A stretch of DNA of 64,000 bases, taken from Congeria kusceri. Lineage: Eukaryota > Mollusca > Bivalvia > Myida > Dreissenidae. The stretch is from positions 76,319,265 through 76,383,264 of the forward strand of contig CM051024.1 of assembly GCA_027627225.1 (NCBI GenBank), written 5' to 3'. Shown in pieces: positions 1-12,278 of this stretch. Position 1 is the first letter of the stretch; each line of letters begins with the position of its first letter. The notes below the pieces were generated by a model, which was given only the letters and a program-made list of their open reading frames with translations, made no database searches and was not told the DNA's origin. The position numbers and the translations under genes were made by a program.

Positions 1-160
1 TGTTGAATCTGATTCATTTTTACTGAAACTGTTGACTATATAGTTGATTCCAAATAATATGACGTACCTCCAAACATTGACAGATATAAACGCTAGTGAC
101 CTGTTATAAAAAAATATATCAGGCACCTTTGTATTAGACCGATATCAGCATAGTGGTATG
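1..160. other. Unique left flank
   Basis: AT-rich sequence before the first palindrome arm. I see no open frame, repeat or RNA gene in it. Confidence 0.5.
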
Positions 161-319
161 ATAAATAGAGAATACATGGTTGGTGCCGGGATGGAGAAGG
201 TTTATCCGGTGAGGCTTAGAAAATGAAAATAGGGCGAGCTTTAGCGAGCCCTATTTTTGTTTTCGGGCCGAACCGGATAAACTTTCTCCTTCCCGGCACC
301 TACCGTGTATTCTATTTAT
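161..319. repeat. Long imperfect palindrome (hairpin/MITE-like)
   Basis: The left arm (161 to about 210, reading ATAAATAGAG...TTTATCCGGT) is the near-exact reverse complement of the right arm (about 270-319, ACCGGATAAA...CTATTTAT). The centre contains AGGGC...GCCCT. Only the first tandem unit keeps both arms. The later units keep only the right arm, because the tandem-repeat breakpoint (251) lies in the loop. Confidence 0.85.
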
Positions 320-1188
320 CCTGATTTCTATTCAATTCAATTAAAAAACACCAAACACTAAAGTGTTAAATTAAAAAAAATAATCTAGACTGGCCTCGAC
401 CTAATTACTCGCTTGTTATGAATGCGTACTACCCGGAAAAAAAATAGTTCTCTATTTCTTAATTACCTTTTTCAAAAAGCAAAAGTAAAATATTAATAAA
501 TCTTATTTGCTGATGTCAGTATGACACGAAAATGACGTAGTAAATCTGCTTTTGTTTCAAACCAGATTATATTGATTTTTTAAAGATTTAAATTACGTCA
601 CACCAACTACGTCATTCATTTTGAGTTGTAAGTTTACACAATGTAGTCAAACCAGAACGCGAGTGTTGTGCAGTTTAAAATACATAAAATCGGAATAAAT
701 ATTTAGTGTTTCTGTGTTTTGGATGGATTATATTATGCAATAGCATTCAGATAAAAAGTGTATGAAATATTTGCCTCGAATGGAAACGGTGAGATCGATC
801 CCTTTTCAATTTTCTACGATTTACTCGGATAGTATTAGTTGTGGGTGGAGGACAGTGTAACTGAAAGTGAAATAAATCATAAAATGTTTAGTTATACGTT
901 ATAACTTTTTTTCATTTCTTTTCATCGGAAATTAATATAAAAGGTTATATCTTTGATGAATATTCTCTGTTGGTTGACCAAAGAAAGTCTATCCACAAAG
1001 AATAACCCGCTTGCATCAGATTCAAGTGTGTTGAAATGGAATGGAACTGGAAGTTGTTGTTAACCAGTCAAATGGAATGTGAGTCAAACAACTCATTTGT
1101 TGTTTAACTCTGTTAAACTAGACAACACAAAGTTTGTATCGATGAAAAACTCTGGTAAGTAGACTTTATGCTGTGTCATTCTCGACAA

Positions 1189-1263
1189 TGTTGTTATCCG
1201 GCGCGTAGGAATACCTATTGACGGTATATCACAGTCACGTGATCTACTGCCGGATATCAACAA
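1189..1263. repeat. Internal inverted repeat of the 1,830-bp unit
   Basis: The arms TTGTTATCCGGC and GCCGGATATCAACAA face each other across about 50 bp, giving a small MITE-like hairpin. The same structure recurs at +1830, +3660 and +5490. Confidence 0.7.
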
Positions 1264-1967
1264 GTTTATACGGTCACCGCTTTATTAGGTCACTGTTTGG
1301 CTTTGGGTTAGTAGCAGGATAAAACGTTATATGGGATTTAAAAAAATACTTTTCGTAGTTACGAAATAAACAAAATTTTAAATACTTCCCGTAATTCATA
1401 ACAAAAGGTATTGTTTCGATATAATGTTACTCGATAAAGTGCCGTCAGCGTCTTTTTATCGGTCCCATATAATGCGCTAGCAAAAATCTTTCAATTTTGG
1501 GCAACAGGAGCGTAAAACAACAGTTCTACATACATAGATACATGTATGAGTTATATAGTTGTAAACAATCGTGGCTTTCGTATTGAAATCAAATATTAAA
1601 GTTGAAATTTTGCGGAAATATCCAGAGCAAAATAGATAGATTCTGTATCATTGGTGGTTCCCCCTGATGGCCCTCTGGTCGGATCAACAGAAAAATGCTG
1701 AATATCTATTGATATATATATCAACTGAATTGCAACCAATCAAAAGGCAAATGAAGAGGTATGTTCAAAAACCTTAATAAGAAGCAATACAATTATTGAA
1801 CCCAGGATTGCATACCATATAAGTAAATGTCAAACAAATGGTCCGACTTGCACATCACCCCCTTTGCCTCATTCAGCCTTTATATCCTCGAGCTTTCCGT
1901 ACACTGCTAACAGCATTTCAGCATAAACAATATTATCGACTAGGGATGCAACGGGTAGAAATTTTTT

Positions 1968-2022
1968 GTCGGGTCGGGTATCTTTCTTCGGGTCGGGTAT
2001 ATGCGGGTCGGGTCGGGTATTT
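1968..2022. repeat. GGGTCGGGTA microrepeat, possible G-quadruplex
   Basis: Three clusters of GGGTCGGG or GGGTCGGGTA occur within about 55 bp, giving more than four G3 tracts on the plus strand. The stretch recurs once per 1,830-bp unit (about 3798, 5628 and 7458). G4 formation is inferred from the tract pattern only. Confidence 0.7.
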
Positions 2023-5000
2023 ATATAAGTAAAAGTACACATCAACTTTGTTCCTCTAAATGGCTGTTCCGATGAGTAAACTATTTTTGTTTTCGGGCCG
2101 AACCGGATAAACTTTCTCCTTCCCGGCACCTACCGTGTATTCTATTTATCCTGATTTCTATTCAATTCAATTAAAAAACACCAAACACTAAAGTGTTAAA
2201 TTAAAAAAAATAATCTAGACTGGCCTCGACCTAATTACTCGCTTGTTATGAATGCGTACTACCCGGAAAAAAAATAGTTCTCTATTTCTTAATTACCTTT
2301 TTCAAAAAGCAAAAGTAAAATATTAATAAATCTTATTTGCTGATGTCAGTATGACACGAAAATGACGTAGTAAATCTGCTTTTGTTTCAAACCAGATTAT
2401 ATTGATTTTTTAAAGATTTAAATTACGTCACACCAACTACGTCATTCATTTTGAGTTGTAAGTTTACACAATGTAGTCAAACCAGAACGCGAGTGTTGTG
2501 CAGTTTAAAATACATAAAATCGGAATAAATATTTAGTGTTTCTGTGTTTTGGATGGATTATATTATGCAATAGCATTCAGATAAAAAGTGTATGAAATAT
2601 TTGCCTCGAATGGAAACGGTGAGATCGATCCCTTTTCAATTTTCTACGATTTACTCGGATAGTATTAGTTGTGGGTGGAGGACAGTGTAACTGAAAGTGA
2701 AATAAATCATAAAATGTTTAGTTATACGTTATAACTTTTTTTCATTTCTTTTCATCGGAAATTAATATAAAAGGTTATATCTTTGATGAATATTCTCTGT
2801 TGGTTGACCAAAGAAAGTCTATCCACAAAGAATAACCCGCTTGCATCAGATTCAAGTGTGTTGAAATGGAATGGAACTGGAAGTTGTTGTTAACCAGTCA
2901 AATGGAATGTGAGTCAAACAACTCATTTGTTGTTTAACTCTGTTAAACTAGACAACACAAAGTTTGTATCGATGAAAAACTCTGGTAAGTAGACTTTATG
3001 CTGTGTCATTCTCGACAATGTTGTTATCCGGCGCGTAGGAATACCTATTGACGGTATATCACAGTCACGTGATCTACTGCCGGATATCAACAAGTTTATA
3101 CGGTCACCGCTTTATTAGGTCACTGTTTGGCTTTGGGTTAGTAGCAGGATAAAACGTTATATGGGATTTAAAAAAATACTTTTCGTAGTTACGAAATAAA
3201 CAAAATTTTAAATACTTCCCGTAATTCATAACAAAAGGTATTGTTTCGATATAATGTTACTCGATAAAGTGCCGTCAGCGTCTTTTTATCGGTCCCATAT
3301 AATGCGCTAGCAAAAATCTTTCAATTTTGGGCAACAGGAGCGTAAAACAACAGTTCTACATACATAGATACATGTATGAGTTATATAGTTGTAAACAATC
3401 GTGGCTTTCGTATTGAAATCAAATATTAAAGTTGAAATTTTGCGGAAATATCCAGAGCAAAATAGATAGATTCTGTATCATTGGTGGTTCCCCCTGATGG
3501 CCCTCTGGTCGGATCAACAGAAAAATGCTGAATATCTATTGATATATATATCAACTGAATTGCAACCAATCAAAAGGCAAATGAAGAGGTATGTTCAAAA
3601 ACCTTAATAAGAAGCATAACAATTATTGAACCCAGGATTGCATACCATATAAGTAAATGTCAAACAAATGGTCCGACTTGCACATCACCCCCTTTGCCTC
3701 ATTCAGCCTTTATATCCTCGAGCTTTCCGTACACTGCTAACAGCATTTCAGCATAAACAATATTATCGACTAGGGATGCAACGGGTAGAAATTTTTTGTC
3801 GGGTCGGGTATCTTTCTTCGGGTCGGGTATATGCGGGTCGGGTCGGGTATTTATATAAGTAAAAGTACACATCAACTTTGTTCCTCTAAATGGCTGTTCC
3901 GATGAGTAAACTATTTTTGTTTTCGGGCCGAACCGGATAAACTTTCTCCTTCCCGGCACCTACCGTGTATTCTATTTATCCTGATTTCTATTCAATTCAA
4001 TTAAAAAACACCAAACACTAAAGTGTTAAATTAAAAAAAATAATCTAGACTGGCCTCGACCTAATTACTCGCTTGTTATGAATGCGTACTACCCGGAAAA
4101 AAAATAGTTCTCTATTTCTTAATTACCTTTTTCAAAAAGCAAAAGTAAAATATTAATAAATCTTATTTGCTGATGTCAGTATGACACGAAAATGACGTAG
4201 TAAATCTGCTTTTGTTTCAAACCAGATTATATTGATTTTTTAAAGATTTAAATTACGTCACACCAACTACGTCATTCATTTTGAGTTGTAAGTTTACACA
4301 ATGTAGTCAAACCAGAACGCGAGTGTTGTGCAGTTTAAAATACATAAAATCGGAATAAATATTTAGTGTTTCTGTGTTTTGGATGGATTATATTATGCAA
4401 TAGCATTCAGATAAAAAGTGTATGAAATATTTGCCTCGAATGGAAACGGTGAGATCGATCCCTTTTCAATTTTCTACGATTTACTCGGATAGTATTAGTT
4501 GTGGGTGGAGGACAGTGTAACTGAAAGTGAAATAAATCATAAAATGTTTAGTTATACGTTATAACTTTTTTTCATTTCTTTTCATCGGAAATTAATATAA
4601 AAGGTTATATCTTTGATGAATATTCTCTGTTGGTTGACCAAAGAAAGTCTATCCACAAAGAATAACCCGCTTGCATCAGATTCAAGTGTGTTGAAATGGA
4701 ATGGAACTGGAAGTTGTTGTTAACCAGTCAAATGGAATGTGAGTCAAACAACTCATTTGTTGTTTAACTCTGTTAAACTAGACAACACAAAGTTTGTATC
4801 GATGAAAAACTCTGGTAAGTAGACTTTATGCTGTGTCATTCTCGACAATGTTGTTATCCGGCGCGTAGGAATACCTATTGACGGTATATCACAGTCACGT
4901 GATCTACTGCCGGATATCAACAAGTTTATACGGTCACCGCTTTATTAGGTCACTGTTTGGCTTTGGGTTAGTAGCAGGATAAAACGTTATATGGGATTTA

Positions 5001-7570
5001 AAAAAATGCTTTTCGTAGTTACGAAATAAACAAAATTTTAAATACTTCCCGTAATTCATAACAAAAGGTATTGTTTCGATATAATGTTACTCGATAAAGT
5101 GCCGTCAGCGTCTTTTTATCGGTCCCATATAATGCGCTAGCAAAAATCTTTCAATTTTGGGCAACAGGAGCGTAAAACAACAGTTCTACATACATAGATA
5201 CATGTATGAGTTATATAGTTGTAAACAATCGTGGCTTTCGTATTGAAATCAAATATTAAAGTTGAAATTTTGCGGAAATATCCAGAGCAAAATAGATAGA
5301 TTCTGTATCATTGGTGGTTCCCCCTGATGGCCCTCTGGTCGGATCAACAGAAAAATGCTGAATATCTATTGATATATATATCAACTGAATTGCAACCAAT
5401 CAAAAGGCAAATGAAGAGGTATGTTCAAAAACCTTAATAAGAAGCATAACAATTATTGAACCCAGGATTGCATACCATATAAGTAAATGTCCAACAAATG
5501 GTCCGACTTGCACATCACCCCCTTTGCCTCATTCAGCCTTTATATCCTCGAGCTTTCCGTACACTGCTAACAGCATTTCAGCATAAACAATATTATCGAC
5601 TAGGGATGCAACGGGTAGAAATTTTTTGTCGGGTCGGGTATCTTTCTTCGGGTCGGGTATATGCGGGTCGGGTCGGGTATTTATATAAGTAAAAGTACAC
5701 ATCAACTTTGTTCCTCTAAATGGCTGTTCCGATGAGTAAAGTATTTTTGTTTTCGGGCCGAACCGGATAAACTTTCTCCTTCCCGGCCCCTACCGTGTAT
5801 TCTATTTATCCTGATTTCTATTCAAGTCAATTAAAAAACACCAAACACTAAAGTGTTAAATTAAAAAAAATAATCTAGACTGGCCTCGACCTAATTACTC
5901 GCTTGTTATGAATGCGTACTACCCGGAAAAAAAATAGTTCTCTATTTCTTAATTACCTTTTTCAAAAAGCAAAAGTAAAATATTAATAAATCTTATTTGC
6001 TGATGTCAGTATGACACGAAAATGACGTAGTAAATCTGCTTTTGTTTCAAACCAGATTATATTGATTTTTTAAAGATTTAAATTACGTCACACCAACTAC
6101 GTCATTCATTTTGAGTTGTAAGTTTACACAATGTAGTCAAACCAGAACGCGAGTGTTGTGCAGTTTAAAATACATAAAATCGGAATAAATATTTAGTGTT
6201 TCTGTGTTTTGGATGGATTATATTATGCAATAGCATTCAGATAAAAAGTGTATGAAATATTTGCCTCGAATGGAAACGGTGAGATCGATCCCTTTTCAAT
6301 TTTCTACGATTTACTCGGATAGTATTAGTTGTGGGTGGAGGACAGTGTAACTGAAAGTGAAATAAATCATAAAATGTTTAGTTATACGTTATAACTTTTT
6401 TTCATTTCTTTTCATAGGAAATTAATATAAAAGGTTATATCTTTGATGAATATTCTCTGTTGGTTGACCAAAGAAAGTCTATCCACAAAGAATAACTCGC
6501 TTGCATCAGATTCAAGTGTGTTGAAATGGAATGGAACTGGAAGTTGTTGTTAACCAGTCAAATGGAATGTGAGTCAAACAACTCATTTGTTGTTTAACTC
6601 TGTTAAACTAGACAACACAAAGTTTGTATCGATGAAAAACTCTGGTAAGTAGACTTTATGCTGTGTCATTCTCGACAATGTTGTTATCCGGCGCGTAGGA
6701 ATACCTATTGACGGTATATCACAGTCACGTGATCTACTGCCGGATATCAACAAGTTTATACGGTCACCGCTTTATTAGGTCACTGTTTGGCTTTGGGTTA
6801 GTAGCAGGATAAAACGTTATATGGGATTTAAAAAAATACTTTTCGTAGTTACGAAATAAACAAAATTTTAAATACTTCCCGTAATTCATAACAAAAGGTA
6901 TTGTTTCGATATAATGTTACTCGATAAAGTGCCGTCAGCGTCTTTTTATCGGTCCCATATAATGCGCTAACAAAAATCTTTCAATTTTGGGCAACAGGAG
7001 CGTAAAACAACAGTTCTACATACATAGATACATGTATGAGTTATATAGTTGTAAACAATCGTGGCTTTCGTATTGAAATCAAATATTAAAGTTGAAATTT
7101 TGCGGAAATATCCAGAGCAAAATAGATAGATTCTGTATCATTGGTGGTTCCCCCTGATGGCCCTCTGGTCGGATCAACAGAAAAATGCTGAATATCTATT
7201 GATATATATATCAACTGAATTGCAACCAATCAAAAGGCAAATGAAGAGGTATGTTCAAAAACCTTAATAAGAAGCATAACAATTATTGAACCCAGGATTG
7301 CATACCATATAAGTAAATGTCCAACAAATGGTCCGACTTGCACATCACCCCCTTTGCCTCATTCAGCCTTTATATCCTCGAGCTTTCCGTACACTGCTAA
7401 CAGCATTTCAGCATAAACAATATTATCGACTAGGGATGCAACGGGTAGAAATTTTTTGTCGGGTCGGGTATCTTTCTTCGGGTCGGGTATATGCGGGTCG
7501 GGTCGGGTATTTATATAAGTAAAAGTACACATCAACTTTGTTCCTCTAAATGGCTGTTCCGATGAGTAAA

Positions 7571-8909
7571 CATTGTCTTAACTTTGAATATTAGACGATT
7601 AATGATATTATTCTCGTTTGTGACATGTTCACATACAGTTTTGGTGTCAGATTTGGTCCTGCCTAATGATTTTTAATCATTTTAATATATCTGCCCTTCT
7701 CAATGCATTTATATAGCTTGACAAAGCGCACTGGGCAGCATCCATCAGTTTCGATGATATCCTTGTTATTAATTTTCATTGTAATACTGCTAACATCTAA
7801 ACTAGATAAGAATTTAGCTAATTTGCACCAATGTTAAAGCTACAAATATGTTGTGATCGGACATTAGTTCTGTAATACTTTTAGAAAGGAACTATAAAGT
7901 TTGAACTGTACCCCAAAAATCTCATTTTTCCTATAAACGACTTAAGTTGAATGATAAGGAAACCAACACAAGTATATAGTTTAATCTGAAGGGAAAATAT
8001 ACATGTATAGTATTGTATACAGATTATTTGTATTAGAGGATATTTAAGTTCTAAGAAATAAACCTTGATAAAATCGTTGTTTTCAACAAAAAAGTATTAT
8101 CGTTTCGAGAAATACAGAGTTGTTCGGTAAGTTATTTGCATAGGTTTTTCTCAAAGAATTAACGGTAATAATTCAGCAGGAAATAATGCACGTGCTTCTT
8201 GTGTAAGCATATATATGCGTTATAATGGTATTAATTCGTCATTCGAGGCGTGAATTCGACGGGGAATATATATTGCGCAGGAAAAAAGGATGAATACTGA
8301 ATAACCACACTCCCAACCGTCAACAGTTTCGTTCGCTGTAAAAAGTTGATCAATTCTTTTTATTAGCGATAAATTAGACATTTACTTAGGTTTGGTCATA
8401 TAAACAACGATGCTCTGAGTTTAAATTCAGTCCCGTTAAAAGCCAATACACTCTACCACACCTATTTCCTAAACTTGACGGTTTGAAACTCCTTGGCTTA
8501 AGATATAAGCAATAGTGTAATTTCAACTTAAAATTCAGTACTATATCTAGTCACTTACCCAAGTTTTTCTGTATTTCATTCGTGTATCCATGTCATGGAT
8601 TTTGTACATATTTTTGTATGTTCACTCGTTATTGTTCTACATGTTGTATTTTTGATCTCTCATACCATTATGGGTCTTGAGCTTTAATAAACTTGAAAAC
8701 AGACAGACAGCGTAAATTCTATTGTGCGTCCATATGTCGTATACTGCAGTACGGATAGTTTATACTGTAACCGAGTATTTCCAGAAGTATTAATCATATT
8801 GAAACCATTATCTTGCTCTTACATGCAGGCACTGGTTTTTACAGAGAATACAAGGCTTTTGTTGATTTAAGTGTAAGGTCCTGAGTTTCATAATTGGTTC
8901 ATTTAGGAC
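7571..8909. other. Gene-free interval
   Basis: No coding frame is recognised. A stretch at about 7667-7768 (ATTTTTAATCATTTTAATAT followed by a match to CAAAGCGCA...GCATCCATCAGTTT) is similar to about 45603-45705 inside the FANCG intron, so it is a dispersed repeat. The remainder is AT-rich with no visible structure. Confidence 0.5.
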
Positions 8910-9252
8910 ATAATTTTCGATTTATCGTTGTTTATCGGCCAATAAACAATAATTTGGAGTTCTGATGCGTAGGAATTAAATCACGAGGGCGATAGCCCGA
9001 GTGGTTTAATAGCCACGCATCAGAACGACAAATAGTTGTTTATTGGCCGATAAACAACGATAATGCGAAAATCATTTCGATTCTAACATGATATGACATA
9101 TATTTTAGCAATTATAATTGGAACTACTTTTTACTATGCTCCGAGTGGAGAATCGGAACTTCTTTTTGCGTTGTTTATTGGGTAGTTTAACAACGATCAT
9201 TTTCTTCATTGTCTATAGAAAAAATAGTCAGTAACATGTTAGAATTCTATTT
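8910..9252 (-). mobile_element. Palindromic MITE, family A (copy 1)
   Basis: The first half is a near-perfect palindrome built on CGTTGTTTATCGGCCAATAA and its complement. The second half is bounded by TTCTAACATGAT and GTTAGAAT. The whole is the reverse complement of the copies at 15983-16292 and 18200-18745. There is no coding capacity, so it is a non-autonomous DNA element. Confidence 0.8.
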
Positions 9253-9500
9253 TCTTTCAGATTTTTCCCGAGAGACTCATAACTGGTAGTCTATTGAAAG
9301 CACGCCAGTGTCACAGTCGGAAATTCCCACACGCGTGACTAAGAGTCTCAGATAAATTATTATTTAGATTTTTATGGTCGCCTCCTTTAGAAGTGTCCAA
9401 AGTGAAATGGATACTGCACCCCGGAACAAATCCTGTTTTGCTGCTTTAAAACTACTCACAGTGGTCTCCCCTGCTTCGCTAATCCACACAGAGCGAATAT

Positions 9501-9682
9501 CTACGGTGGCATAGACGGACATGTGAGAAAACTAATTTATCTCGTGGTCATGAGTTAGTCTTAACTCGTGGCCGCGAGTTATTAAGACGTGGCCACAAGT
9601 TAGTAAGTCGTGGCCACGACTTAATAACTCGTGGCCACGAGAAAATTATTTTTTCTTACATGTCACCTCTATGCCACCGTAG
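9501..9682. mobile_element. Palindromic element with GTGGCCAC core
   Basis: The ends CTACGGTGGCATAGA and the complement of TCTATGCCACCGTAG form terminal inverted repeats, followed by GGACATGT and ACATGTCA. Between them lie repeated short palindromes of the type CTCGTGGCCACGAG. The terminal sequence is shared with the CACGTG-cored element at 27545-27956, so I treat the two as one family with different cores. Confidence 0.75.
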
Positions 9683-9857
9683 AGATTGGTGTGTGGAGTT
9701 TTGGTTTAGGGAATTGGTCACTTGCCACAAATAAGAGACCAGCGGATGCTAATAAGGGTGTATTTCCTAGTGATGTATCTGGAGTTTCATTATTCTTAAA
9801 TTTGGTCGACCAGTAAAGCTCAACTGGCGGGTAATGCTTCTTAGTTGTCATGTAGAA

Positions 9858-10098
9858 GCGAATTCGTGGTCTAGCGGTAACGCACTGGTTTCACAACCCA
9901 GCGGTCGCAGGTTCAAGCCCCCGCTACACCCTAAACCACTAACTCTTCTCTCGCATGAGATGTTAAACTGGAGTGCAGTGTACAGGGTGCTTCACAGCGG
10001 GAACTAAAAGACCCAGTGTGGCCTCTGGAACGGGGCGTCTCCTGTATATTGCACTGTCCTCCGTAACACAACTAGCAAGTCTTCTCGGGACGATGGGA
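9858..10098 (+). mobile_element. tRNA-derived SINE (tRNA-like head)
   Basis: A tRNA-like head has an A-box-like TGGTCTAGCGGTAACGC, an anticodon-type stem CTGG/CCAG around TTCACAA, and a B box GGTTCAAGCCC near 9910-9920. The acceptor stem does not pair, so it is not a functional tRNA gene. A non-tRNA body follows (GGGTGCTTCACAGCGGGAAC and similar). Confidence 0.6.
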
Positions 10099-10280
10099 CC
10101 CTGGACCTCTCGCTATCAGGGTTAGTGCTCTACCGGGTGAGCTAACCGGGCCGCTTACACACCAATCATCAATCCCGCTTTAGTTCGGTAACGTGACATC
10201 GGGATTGGTGTGTAAGCGGCCCGGTTAGCTCACTCGGTGAGGCACTCGCCCTGATAGCGAAATCAAATCCGGGTCGCATG
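10099..10280. repeat. Head-to-head pair of tRNA-Ile-like sequences
   Basis: The plus-strand copy at about 10217-10278 reads GGCCCGGTTAGCTCACTCGG and resembles eukaryotic tRNA-Ile at its 5' half. An inverted copy lies at 10099-10154. The two are joined by inverted TTACACACCAATC arms, which makes a large palindrome. Neither copy keeps a canonical T arm or acceptor stem, so both look like SINE-derived tRNA relics. Confidence 0.65.
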
Positions 10281-10349
10281 GGAGAGAAGGGATTGCCAAG
10301 TTAATCAAATTTCCGTTGTTGTTTTTTATAGCAAAATATTTCCAAAATC

Positions 10350-10403
10350 GATACAGTGGTCTCCCCTGCAGCATCAATATCGCTGTGCAAGGGAGATCAC
10401 TGT
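10350..10403. repeat. CAGTGGTCTCCCCTGC palindrome
   Basis: ACAGTGGTCTCCCCTGCAGC faces GCAAGGGAGATCACTGTGA. The same motif pair occurs at about 24655-24712 and 28193-28257, and one arm occurs at 9457-9478. It is a small dispersed foldback family. Confidence 0.65.
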
Positions 10404-12278
10404 GAAGTTTGGAATATTACATCACAATGGAGATCTAACGATAGTCTTATATTCGGTCTTCTTGGCAAAACACATGTTCAGTCACTTCAAAAGCTGTTAA
10501 AATGGAGTGAATTAGCCGTATTGCTATCACTCGAATTGACATAAATCCAGAATTATTACTATGTGTGTTTAACGTGATTGTTATATGCATATTGGCCGAT
10601 GAAACTTGGTATGTGGTTTTATTTGACATTTAACATATCGTACATAAATTTCCAAGTGCTGCACTTGTGTGTTTCGTATATTTATATAACAAATTCCGCG
10701 AACTTTTTGCCAACCGTTGTATGTTGTATATAATTGCACAATAGATACTAAATCAAAGCAAACCCTCGGGAGTACGGTAACTAAGTATTGATCATGTATA
10801 TCAGTTGGATTATATTGGTGTGAATAATAAAAATCAGATCGACAACTTGTTTAATTAATTAATTTATTGGTTTATTTGTTTGTTTGTTTGTTTCTAGATT
10901 GTCTATATTTTTTTTTCGTATAGACGTTTGTCTTGAGGGTAATGTATTAAAGAAAAACCAAAATTCATATCAACAACACAGTTATATACATATATGTATG
11001 GTTGAATTGGTCTTATTACTTTATTTGCATAATATGCCAAACACTTATTCATATCCGCCTTGCAGCATAATTTTCATCCCATCTATTGACACTGTTATTG
11101 TGCTTTTTGTTTTCTTTTCTTGTTTGTTTTGGATTTTTACAATAGCTTTTGGCAATAAAATTGACTTCATTTGTACTGAGCATTTCTTAGGAAGGTACAC
11201 TACTTTGGTTTACATTGATGAAAATCAATAGCGTGTTAACATGAATGTTTGTACTTAAAAATGCCTTATTCAAACATAGCAAATGGGTTTAATTCACAAT
11301 GCTTATGTTATAACTTGTAGTTGGCGTGATCAGATGACACATTTCAAGGACTGACATTTGCTTTAAATCCGTAAGACCAACATTATGGCCATTGAACAAT
11401 TATAAAGAAGATATCATATCTGGCTTGAACAGGTTCCTACAGGGTCGTAAATCTGGCTTGAACAGGTTCCTACAGGGTCGTAACTTAAGCAAAGGCTTAG
11501 GCTTAGTCAACGCCGTACTGGTATTTTCGAGTTAAAATGCGACATATATTTGCTAGGTTAGGGTTTTCTGTGACTGAATTATCTGTGACTGAATTAACTA
11601 CCTATTTATAAGCGGAACATTTACTTAGTAAAATGACAAGAAGATGTAAATGCTTTGTTCGGGATACCGTCCCTAAAATGGAAATTACAAGTCCTGATAT
11701 TATCTTCTCTACCCCGTGTTGATCACATTTGTCACTAGAAAGCACCCTGCGAGCGCAGCCCATTTCCCCCTGTGTTCTGCAACTTATCACTTCTACATAA
11801 CATTGTGGCAATTAGCCCTATCTCTCAATAAAAAAGATTCATTAAAAATGATTCATGGATCCAGACAGTGTTCCGTATCGCCACCAAATCAAATAAATTT
11901 TTCATTTGCCCATTGTCATGTTTCCTAGAAAATTTTACGGACATCCGTTCATAACTTTTGGCATAAAGTTGCTAACAATATTAAAATAAAACAGACAAAC
12001 AAAAAAATTACAGTGCCTAATAATTGCAACGCCTCTGTCCGCGGCCATCGATGGAATCTTGCTTTGACTACGGGTGACATAAACAAGCCGTGGTGATAAT
12101 GACCTCAAGGTAATTTCAAACCATTCAACCAGTCAGAAGATACAACTTAATTATTTAGGTATTGGAAAATCTTTTGGAAATGTAATTGATCGTAATTGAT
12201 TGTAATTTCAACTATTTAGGAACTGTTTTTAACTATACAGGTAGCTACATACTTAATTGTGAAACCATTTCTGGCAAA
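10404..12278. other. Gene-free interval with simple repeats
   Basis: No supported gene is present. There is a (TTTG)n tract at about 10868-10893 and a 33-bp duplication at 11418-11483. The 115-codon open frame at 10884-11231 is low-complexity, Phe/Ile-rich and resembles no family I know, so I do not call it. Confidence 0.5.
11418..11483. repeat. 33-bp exact tandem duplication
   Basis: ATCTGGCTTGAACAGGTTCC and the following 13 bases are repeated immediately, at 11418-11450 and 11451-11483. Confidence 0.9.

Larger units (their letters stand above)
251..7570. repeat. Four tandem copies of a 1,830-bp unit
   Basis: Units run 251-2080, 2081-3910, 3911-5740 and 5741-7570, each exactly 1,830 bp. 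They differ by only a few substitutions. Examples are GCAATAC in unit 1 versus GCATAAC in units 2-4, GTCAAACAAATG in units 1-2 versus GTCCAACAAATG in units 3-4, and private changes in unit 4 near 5741, 5787, 5826, 6415, 6497 and 6970. Shared variants imply stepwise duplication rather than simple assembly stutter. No open frame longer than 86 codons is present and none resembles a protein, so I call it non-coding satellite-like DNA. Confidence 0.95.

Noticed and set aside
1838..7522. 64- and 86-codon frames repeated in each 1,830-bp unit
   Set aside because: The Arg/Pro/Asp-rich translation comes from the GGGTCGGGTA microrepeat and there is no coding signature or splice context.
9861..9932. 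tRNA-Val(CAC) gene
   Set aside because: The box elements and anticodon-like stem are present, but the acceptor stem does not pair and a SINE body follows.
10217..10278. Functional tRNA-Ile gene
   Set aside because: The 5' half is tRNA-Ile-like, but the T arm and acceptor 3' strand are degraded.
10884..11231. 115-codon plus-strand open frame
   Set aside because: AT-rich, hydrophobic, low-complexity translation with no family match or flanking gene context.
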